Origin: Apodospora peruviana
Lineage: Eukaryota; Ascomycota; Sordariomycetes; Sordariales; Lasiosphaeriaceae
Direction: 5' to 3'
DNA: 64,000 bases
NCBI GenBank assembly: GCA_033439685.1
Contig: JAUEDM010000007.1
Span: forward strand, 1 to 64,000
The notes beneath the pieces were generated by a model. It was not told where the DNA came from. It saw only the letters and a list, made by a program, of their open reading frames with translations, and did not search any database. The translations under genes were made by a program, and so were the position numbers. Positions 56,794 to 64,000 of the stretch are shown in pieces. Numbering within the stretch: position 1 is the stretch's first letter; each line of letters opens with the position of its first letter.

Positions 56794-58971
56794 ACCAAGT
56801 CCCCGGGGGAGAAAAAGAGTGTGTGTGTATGGGTAAGCCGGGACAAAAGAAGGAATTCGGTGAAGAGGAAGGAGGGTATTTAAGGGGATTCTGGTATTCA
56901 CTCTAGGTAGTTGCCGGGACGTGTATGTGGACTTATGCTGCCTGCGGTCAGAGTGAGTGGCCTGGCCACCTAAGGCAAATATTACGTACGGAATTACGTT
57001 TGAGACACTACCTGGAAAGCCGGTCATGGGACCTTAAATCCTAACTACATTATCATTTTTTTTTTTTTTTTTGGAGGCTGGTTGTACAGTTTTGCGAATC
57101 GAATTGGTTACCTCAATTAACCGGCTGACTTGGAACTTTTCTTGCTTTATATCGCCACAACACGAGCCGGAGGAAGATCCCAAAACAATCCATCAGGCCG
57201 GTAGTGGTCCGGTTAACCCGGAAAAGTGGGGACCCGGCCCGGGCCTTCGGGCACCTAACTGGATCTGACACGATGGCAGATCAGATCTGAGCGGGCAGTA
57301 ACCATAAATATGACCCATATCGACCCAGCTCTGCGGGCCATCTTCTACATGTTTTTGTTTGTATTCGTTTTACTCGGATTTTCAACTCCTCTGGTTTCGC
57401 GGAACTTGCTGTGCACATATCGGAATTTCCTGTGCAATAGCCATCTCATCGCTGACTTTCGTGTTAGTGGCCCCAGGCCACCAGGAACACAAAAACAGGG
57501 TGGCGGAACCGGTCGCCTTCCCGTCCACTGCCCTTTTCACCTTTCTAGTGGCTTCGGAGCCTACTAGGCTGTACTGTACCGTCTCTGCCGCTTGAGTCAT
57601 GGAGAGATTCCAGTCACCGGCAAACCTTTTCCAATGATCTTTGCGCCTTAAATTGACATGGCTGGTCGAATGAACAAAAGAGTACGTTTGGATGCGATGT
57701 CAAAATCGGTCGAAAATCACTGAAAGAGTTTGTTCGGAAAGGTTGCTGGTCCTAGAATCCCGGCACCAGGTCTCGTGGTGCGGGTGTCTGGCAGAAAGAT
57801 CTCCAGGCACAGCCCCCCCCCCCCCCCCCCGGGAGAGGCAGCAGGGTTGCACTGCCTCAACGTCTCTCTGCTTCACTGGTTGCGACCCGTCCCCCACGCG
57901 GCTTCGCCACCACCGACCTCCGATCGTTTCTACCGCTGCGAGGTATCTGTTGAGGAACGGAGGGTAAGGTATGTTGGCTCATCCGGAGAGCCAAGCTCTC
58001 TCTTGAGTCTGCACCTTCAAGATTTCTGCTTTGTCAGAGACAATTCCAAACTCCGAGTTCTCGTGCAGGCGATTTCAGGCTGTGGCCATATGCAGCGACG
58101 AGCTGCTGTGATGCAGCATGGCTGATGGCGTGCCTGCGGCAGTGGATTACCAATCTGACGATATGAACTCCGTGGAACAGCCTAACTTCAGAACACTTGG
58201 CTATAGGCACGTGCCAGTACGTATGAGAGTCAATCGCAGTAAGAAGCTCATGTGGGAAGATCCACATCCGGATGATGGACAAACTCGGCTCTAATTGCTA
58301 AACTGAACGGATTTTGTTGATGTTCTGGTTTCACCGGGGACAGACAAATAAGAGCAAGAGCAAACATCCATGATCTGTGCCACGAAGCCGTCTTTCCCTG
58401 GGGACATGTTCGGACCATACTCAAATGTCCCGGTTGGCACACACGACGGAGTGGTTTAGAGCCGCTGGGAATATCATCAGTGTGTTGAGCCCGAAGCCGG
58501 CTCTCTTCCTCAAGCTCCTGACCGGTTCCGCCGGGGAACTTGACAAACCCCGAAATCCAGACACACACACCTCTTCACATATTGAGGCTCTTCGGCTTGA
58601 TCTGCGGGGTCGCTCAGCGCCTCTTTGCTGAGAGGCTCCTGAAACCGTGCCTTCAAAGTGATTGATGATGCAGTTTTGCAAGGGTTTTCCGCCAATCAGC
58701 GCAAGCAACGGCACACCATCCGTAACCCCCAATCGATGCAGGATTGCGGTTGACCGCTACGGGAGTGGCCCGTTGCGGTTCATGTTTGGTGCCGTTGTTC
58801 ATCGGCTTTGATACCGCACATTTATAGCCAGAATTTTTGTGGCTCTAAAATAGACCCGATGAGATCGGTGTCTCCCTTCCAGGTCTCTCAGGATCCCAAC
58901 GATTGTTCTCCTTCCCTCCTTTAAGTCGATATGAGTCTCGCTGGTCTTCTAGGCAGATAGATACCTTAATA
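56794..58971. other. Divergent interval between copy C and kinase-like gene 2
   Basis: 2.2 kb, GC-variable, with a T17 run (57056-57072) and a C18 run (57813-57830). A hydrophobic frame near 57310-57595 shows no family motif and is not called. No gene supported. Confidence 0.45.
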
Positions 58972-61137
58972 ATGGCACCATCATCAAACTCCCCCCAAGA
59001 TCACCCTCGAAATCAGGACGCTCCTCCGCAGATCGTGATCCGAGCTGCTACAATCCTGGCAAATGCCTCGGCGGATCAGCAACAAAGCTCGCCAGCAATA
59101 CATGCTGTTGACGTCCAGACCGGCGGACATGGAGACGATGATTCCGATGATGCGACCACATCTGACTCCCAGCAAGCGCTAGACCGTCGACCATCAGATT
59201 CACCGTCGCGGCAGCTCACGGCATGCCTGAGGGATGCGGAGGATCTGCCTATAATTGAGGATACGGGTATCAAACTGACGAGCTTATTGAGAGAACACCA
59301 GATCAAGTGCCCGTCCAGCGAGACTAGTGTTACGGGCTTCTGGACCGTGAAGCTGCTTCGTCGAATATTCTCCCGAGAGCGTCTCAGATCCCAACTAGAG
59401 GAAGACTACAAAAAGCGCAAACCGAGTAAGAGCATCGACAACTTGATAGATGCCATTCGGCCGGAACAAGAGCCGCACCCAGGTTCCCCCGAAGACAGAA
59501 GTCAGTACCTTCGCATCTATGCCTTGCTTCTCCTCTGCGAAAAGAGCCACGAGATCGATCGTTTCGTGCGAAATGGGCAGTCCGACAGCATCCTTCCCAT
59601 CGAGGTCTTGTCCAGAAATGGCGAGCTTATCGTGGTAAACGGAGGCAAGAGGACCCAAGAGTTGTCCTGCTTCCGAAGGTGGACCGACCTACCGAAAGAC
59701 TACATCAAAACATATCAGTGGCGGATGCTCACCCCTTACTTCAAGCTCGGCGAAGGCAACAGAGCAATACACCGGGTATTTCCCGATGACACCATTCTGC
59801 CGTGGTGTCATCGGGATGATAGGAACATGACGTCGACGGAAGCATCGGTGAGGGAAGGGGGCTTTGCTTTTGTAAGCAAGGTCAGGATTCACCCTACCAG
59901 CCACGGTTTCGGCGAGGTTTTGAAAGCTATCCAACTCACCAACGAACTATTCGCCCTTAAGCAGCTCAGGGTGAGCGCCGCGAAAAGCAACCAAAAGGAT
60001 TTCGACAACGAATACGCCAACCTCCAACGCTTCAACGGTCTAGTGCACGACCACCTGGTCACCCTGCTCGCAACGTTCACCTTCAAAAGCCAATACCACT
60101 TCCTCTTTCCGTGCGCCGAGTGCGCCCTAGACATCTACTGGGAAGATCATTTCCCAACCCCAAACTTTGACTTGATCACCGTACGGTGGGTCTCGAAACA
60201 AATGGCCGGCATAATGGCCGCAATCGACATCATCCACGAGCCCAATCACCTGTCCACTCTAGAAGTCAAGCGGTACGGCCGCCACGGCGACATCAAGCCG
60301 GACAACATCCTGTGGTTCCGGTCCGCCAAGGACCGGAACGGAATTCTGGTCGTGTCCGACATGGGCCTGACCTCGTTCAACCGCGACGTGAGCAGGTCCA
60401 ACATCCCCGGAAATAAAATCCCGGGGGCGCCGGGGTATCGGCCACCCGAGTGCGAAGTCAAAGGCGGCAAGGTCTCGCGGGCGTTCGATATCTGGACGCT
60501 CGGGTGTTTGTTTCTGGAGCTGACGACCTGGCTTCTGGGCGGCTGGGCGTTGTTGGAAGAATTCGAGAGGGCGCGCAAGACGCCTTATATCAACGGGATC
60601 AGGACGAATATCTTTTTTACGCTGAAGGTGGCCAACGGGAATACGGTGCATGTCGCGCAGGTTAAGGAGGAGGTTACCAAGGTACGTTTTTTTTTTTTTT
60701 TTTCATGAAAAATCTGAATTTTGTGTCAAGCAGGATAGCACCAACTAATCTTCTGTGTGAAGTGGTTCATCAAGCTGCACGCTCACGAGCGTTGTACCGA
60801 CTTTATCCACGATGTGCTCGATATCATCGAAAACAAGATGCTTCTCGTGCTGTCGCAGGGCAAGGTGCGCGCTAAATCTGAAGTGTTGCGAAGAGACTTC
60901 AATGATATCCACGCAAGATGCATGGACGAGAGACGCTTGAACTACGCCATGACGCCGACTCCGGCGACTCGTCCGTTCCGGAGACAAACCGCTGTAGAAG
61001 CCGAGCTCGACAAAGTGGCTCTGGAAACAATTGGCATGTCGGGCGTTGGGCTGGCGGCATACGAGGGCAACACGAGGAAGTCGCTTCTGCCAGAGGAATT
61101 TCAGATGATGGATGAGCCGGGGGCGATTGGTGGATAA
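58972..61137 (+). CDS. Fungal protein-kinase-like protein 2 (DMG variant)
   Basis: 694 aa, two exons: 58972-60681 and 60763-61137 (aaggtacg / ccaactaat branch / gaag). A disordered N-terminus (~110 aa) is followed by the helical pre-kinase module also seen in protein 1: IYALLLLCEKSHEIDRFVRN, YQWRMLTPYFKLGEG, DDTILPW. Kinase features: REGGFAFVSKVRI (~294-306), Lys330 in FALKQL, HGDIKPDN (438-445) and Asp463 in SDMGLTSF. The DFG Phe is thus Met, and as in protein 1 the HRD Arg is Gly. YRPPEC and FDIWTLGCLFLE follow. The post-kinase helical segment (FIHDVLDIIENKMLLVL, FNDIHARCMDE) is homologous to that of protein 1, but the long polyQ/CC tail is missing. All catalytic Asp and Lys residues are present, so activity is possible. 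The intron contains a T17 run. Confidence 0.85.
59781..59816. repeat. 14-bp perfect inverted repeat inside kinase-like gene 2
   Basis: tcccgatgacacca and its exact reverse complement are separated by 8 nt and encode FPDDTILPWCHRDD. At the equivalent place kinase 1 has FADKIILPFIEDSSD, so the hairpin is not forced by a shared protein sequence. Confidence 0.9.
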
Positions 61138-61575
61138 TGTGTTTTTATCAAGGTAATAGCGTAAATAGCAGTTAAGTTGCGGGTGTGTGTCTGTGTTTCC
61201 GCGCAGTCGAGATGATAGGAGATAGGTATTAACTTGAACTGCACCACATTTCATCGGCAGAAATTCCATTCCACCATAAACCCTATTAGTAATTCATAAC
61301 TCACAATGTCTTGTACTTGCCTTCAACCTTAGGTGACCAACTTGAAATAATGCTGGCAGCACCCGTGTCCCACTCGCTCATTACCTGAGGTGCCTGCTTC
61401 GATCTGACCAACTACAAGACTGCACCAATGCGTGTTATTCCCTTCCCGAACAAATCCTAGCATACTAAATCCAAAGATTTTAGCCTTCAATCATTCTCAC
61501 ATAACGATCCCTAATAAGGTCACCGGTACAATGTTAAGTGAACCAACAGCCTTCAAATCTTAAGGGATCTCATTC
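61138..61575. other. Intergenic, no gene seen
   Basis: 3' flank of kinase-like gene 2 and of the possible copy D. AT-rich, nothing else. Confidence 0.45.
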
Positions 61576-61828
61576 TTAAACGGCTTGATAATGGTAGATG
61601 TGAACAGAGTTTTCCATGTTGGCAATTTCGAGCTATCCAAATTCAGTCAGGGTTTGCGAAGCAGGAAAGGAGTTTTGGCCATACCTGAGTCAAAGGCCGA
61701 GGAATCGTGCACTGGAACCGGCCGCGCTTCCAAACGACATCGACCGCGCCGCGGCCAAAGAGCCCAACGAAGTACGCGGCGAGGGCATTCTCGTCCGTGT
61801 ACGTTGCCCGGACAAAAGCGACGGCCAT
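61576..61828 (-). CDS. Possible divergent fourth member of the small-protein family (copy D)
   Basis: 66 aa if real. Exon 1 (61828-61685) reads MAVAFVRATYTDENALAAYF then VGLFGRGAVDVVWKRGRFQC, TIPRPLTQ. A 52-bp intron (61684-61633, gtatgg / ctgac branch / gatag) leads to exon 2 (61632-61576, LEIANMENSV...). It has the same order of helix, glycine turn, two strands and LxQ just before a phase-0 intron as copy C (KLSQ, gtatga). It lacks the VEMRHNVY signature. Position supports it: like A-C it is on the minus strand and head-to-head with a + strand gene. The match may be chance, and an upstream exon is possible. Confidence 0.33.
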
Positions 61829-62738
61829 TATCTGTTTCGCCGGGAAAGATGTAAACGTGTTTCGACAAACTGCTGGTTGAAGACTGACGAGGAACGTTGT
61901 TGGTTCGAGTCCCCTTAACTACCAGACAGGTAAGATCTCGAAGTGGGGAGGGGGAATTGAGATTTTGAGACCAAAAAAAGTGTGCAACCGCATTGCCGCC
62001 AGCTTATATGCTGCAAAAGTCCCAAGATCTCCTCCTCGCGCCACTGTCAGCGAACTGCCGACCGCCCAATCGGCACAGCAGCTCAGCGGTGAACACGACA
62101 GGCGGTCTCAGCATGCAGCCGAAATTTCTAGGAGAGCAAGGCAAACTTCGAGGCGCTCTTTGCCCCGCAGAGTGCGCAGCGAGGGCAAGTACTGGCATGA
62201 CCATGCCGTAATTGGGTGCTGGAAGATGGGCTGTGCAAACTGCAAAGGTGCCACCGGCAAACGCCCAATGAGGGGTTTTGTTGGTGCTCTAACATGAGGA
62301 CCTCTAACATGAGGACTTCGCGGTATGAGGTGGAATCAAGCATCAATCACTTTGTTGAACCACCACCGAGATAGAGGGCAGGCCGGGTCACTGAACCACC
62401 TGAAAGAAAATGTCAACTGATGATCACCTTCACCCTCTGGGGGCCTTTTTGGGGAGTTTTTCACGGTCAGGCTCTGAAGACGGATGGGTGATAGATTGAC
62501 AACCGAATGTCCAGGGGAGCTTCATGAGGCGCCCGGCTCTGCCAATAGGGAAGCTGGTCGACGCCCAACATGACCCGGTCTCCAGTGAAAGGTGGCTGAG
62601 CCCCAACAGTTGCATGTCTCCAATCATTCGCCAGACTTCCATTTCTACTGCTTGTTTCGGCGACTGCATCGTCAGCGCCATGATCATCGCTGCGTGTTCA
62701 TCTGAAACGACATCACAGCAATAAATACACCATCAGAA
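61829..62738. other. Divergent interval before the right-end gene
   Basis: No gene called. A 15-bp unit (ctctaacatgaggac) is tandemly duplicated at 62287-62316. ggttcgagtcc near 61896-61906 resembles a tRNA B box, but no cloverleaf can be folded. Confidence 0.4.
62287..62316. repeat. 15-bp tandem duplication
   Basis: Two exact adjacent copies of ctctaacatgaggac. No function apparent. Confidence 0.9.
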
Positions 62739-64000
62739 ATGGACTGGACACGTGATAATGCAGGTGTCAACGACAAAGACATGGACACAGTCTTCAAATA
62801 TCAGGAGAAGTTCACCACCGTCGTGCGCATTCTCGAAAGCGACGCGGTAAGCAACTCACCTGCAGATCATCGTATCGTCACAGAGCAGCGCTGACAATCG
62901 AAACAAAGAAACCGTTGATATGGACTCTCGAGACGGAAGAAGACTGGAATGACTGGATGGATCTTGTAAGAAAGCACATGATTTCTGTCATCGGCGGCGT
63001 GACAGGTATGGCTGACACTTGGCAGGAGTGTCCACGGATCGACGATTCTCCTTCAGGTCTGACACTCATGTAAGCGCTATCTGATGATCTGGCTACCTTG
63101 CAACTGTCAAGTCTACAAACAAATGCTAACAATATTCACCCAAGTCTTGCCCGACGTGCAGGGGAGCCCTCGTTCGGCGGTTTGAAGAAAGCAAGGACAG
63201 ACGAATGGTTAGAACGGATAGCAACAACGTTACCAGGGCGGACTCGACCTGAGAGGGCCATGACATTTGCTTCGCTGAACGAGAAAGACGAAACCGCGCC
63301 CTTGCCAGCCGTGACTGGCGGCGGCGGCCGACGCAGTCTCCGGACGCTGCCTTTCTCGAAGCCGACTTTTCGACTGATCACCGAGAGGTTCTGTACCCAC
63401 GGCTCCATTGCCCGTGCAGTGAGTCGCGCCAACATACCGGTCTTCTCGAGCGCAGAGGTCCAGATGGGCGAGTTTCCGGCATATGGTGACCAACCAACTT
63501 CCCATATCCAACTTTGCAGGACTCTGTGCTGATTTTGCAACCAACCGTAGTCACCAACTGCCGGACCACTGACGCGTGGCAGATGGACCTGGCTCTGACG
63601 TGCACATATTTCCCACACTCCGGTCTCACGTTTGCCATCGCGTTCGGATGTAGTCTGGCCGTCGAGGAAGAGATTCTCAAACGGCTGCAGTTTGCGACGC
63701 GAGAGGCAGCCCATCCGCTGCTGATGCCGGGGATAATTGCTGAACTTGAAAGAGCGAGACATGTACATGTCGTCGAGCATACGATAGATGAGCTCGAGAC
63801 GCGCATCTTCGAAATCGATTTCAAGGTATCCGATATGGATGGCATCGCGGACAGCGAGACGGAAAGACGCAACTATGAGAAAAGAAACTCGTGGCTTGAT
63901 ACCGCGTACTTGCGCAACCAGCTTATTAGTTGGAATACACAGCTCGCCAAGATGGCGGCCCAGTCGGATGAGCTGAAGGACCGGCTGTTTGTCAAGCAAC
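62739..64000 (+). CDS. 5' part of a fungal protein of unknown function (runs off the window)
   Basis: Four exons fit: 62739-62846, 62909-63069, 63145-63485 and 63551 to beyond the right edge. All introns are GT..AG, the second with a tgctaac branch, and phases are consistent. The last intron was placed to give EFPAYVTNCRTTDAW. Readable parts are TLETEEDWNDWMDLVRKHMI near residue 40, a Gly/Arg-rich linker, FCTHGSIARAVSRANIPVFS, and a conserved block LALTCTYFPHSGLTFAIAFG. A helical segment then starts EEEILKRLQFATREA and includes WLDTAYLRNQLISWNTQLAK. I recall this arrangement from large, unnamed ascomycete proteins that often end in membrane helices. No function is assigned. It is head-to-head with possible copy D. 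Confidence 0.7.

Noticed and set aside
57310..57595. Two overlapping hydrophobic frames that look like membrane helices
   Set aside because: Frames disagree, no family motif and no splice-consistent continuation.
61850..61925. tRNA-like B box (ggttcgagtcc) on the + strand
   Set aside because: No matching acceptor, D or anticodon stems can be folded around it.
45267..64000. Interpretation of the kinase/small-protein region as a secondary-metabolite cluster
   Set aside because: No polyketide, peptide synthetase, terpene or tailoring genes are present.
1..64000. CRISPR arrays, bacterial operons or riboswitches
   Set aside because: No regularly spaced repeats. The intron-rich gene structure is fungal, so bacterial features are not expected.
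1..64000. Starship-type giant mobile element
   Set aside because: No DUF3435 tyrosine-recombinase-like gene could be recognised in the window.

Overview
The window is nuclear DNA of a filamentous ascomycete (Pezizomycotina, most likely a Sordariomycete). The evidence is: many genes interrupted by 50-100 bp GT..AG introns with CTRAC-type branch sites; Zn2Cys6 regulators; a PTH11-like membrane protein; MFS families and HET/ankyrin fragments of the filamentous-fungal type; and decayed genes whose stop codons look like C-to-T (RIP-like) changes. Gene models were spliced by hand from splice-site consensus and frame continuity. No transcript or database evidence was available.

Left part (1-31 kb): an ordinary fungal gene landscape with decayed islands. 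In order: a PTH11-like seven-helix protein (-); a cytochrome P450 pseudogene; a fragmented Helitron Pif1-type helicase abutting a decayed unknown gene; a LURP-one/tubby-like protein; an aldo/keto reductase (-). Next comes a plausible catabolic module: a Zn2Cys6 regulator (-), an ACS-family MFS transporter (-) and a divergent TauD-type dioxygenase (+). It is followed by thioredoxin, three small proteins of unknown function, and a cupin protein. A second Zn2Cys6 regulator (-) is divergent from a DHA2-type MFS exporter (+), and a secreted protein (-) follows.

Middle part (31-45 kb): gene-poor and rich in relics (ankyrin, HET-type, FAD-monooxygenase and amino-acid-permease fragments). Intact genes are a PQ-loop-like membrane protein, a MYND-finger protein, the 3' end of a two-helix membrane protein, a GPI-anchored cysteine-rich protein, a tRNA-Val and a SnoaL-like protein.

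Right part (45-64 kb): the most unusual section. Three short genes (A 45.3-45.6, B 51.6-52.0, C 56.4-56.8 kb, all -) encode one small protein family with an invariant VEMRHNVY core. Each lies head-to-head with a larger + strand gene: a fungal protein-kinase-like protein, a large F-box protein, and a second paralogous kinase-like protein. A possible fourth, divergent short gene (D, 61.6-61.8 kb) sits head-to-head with a gene that runs off the right edge. This repeated small(-)/large(+) layout, with two kinases and an F-box protein as partners, is the best candidate in the window for an undescribed system. Its function (signalling, self/non-self recognition or something else) is not shown by the sequence.
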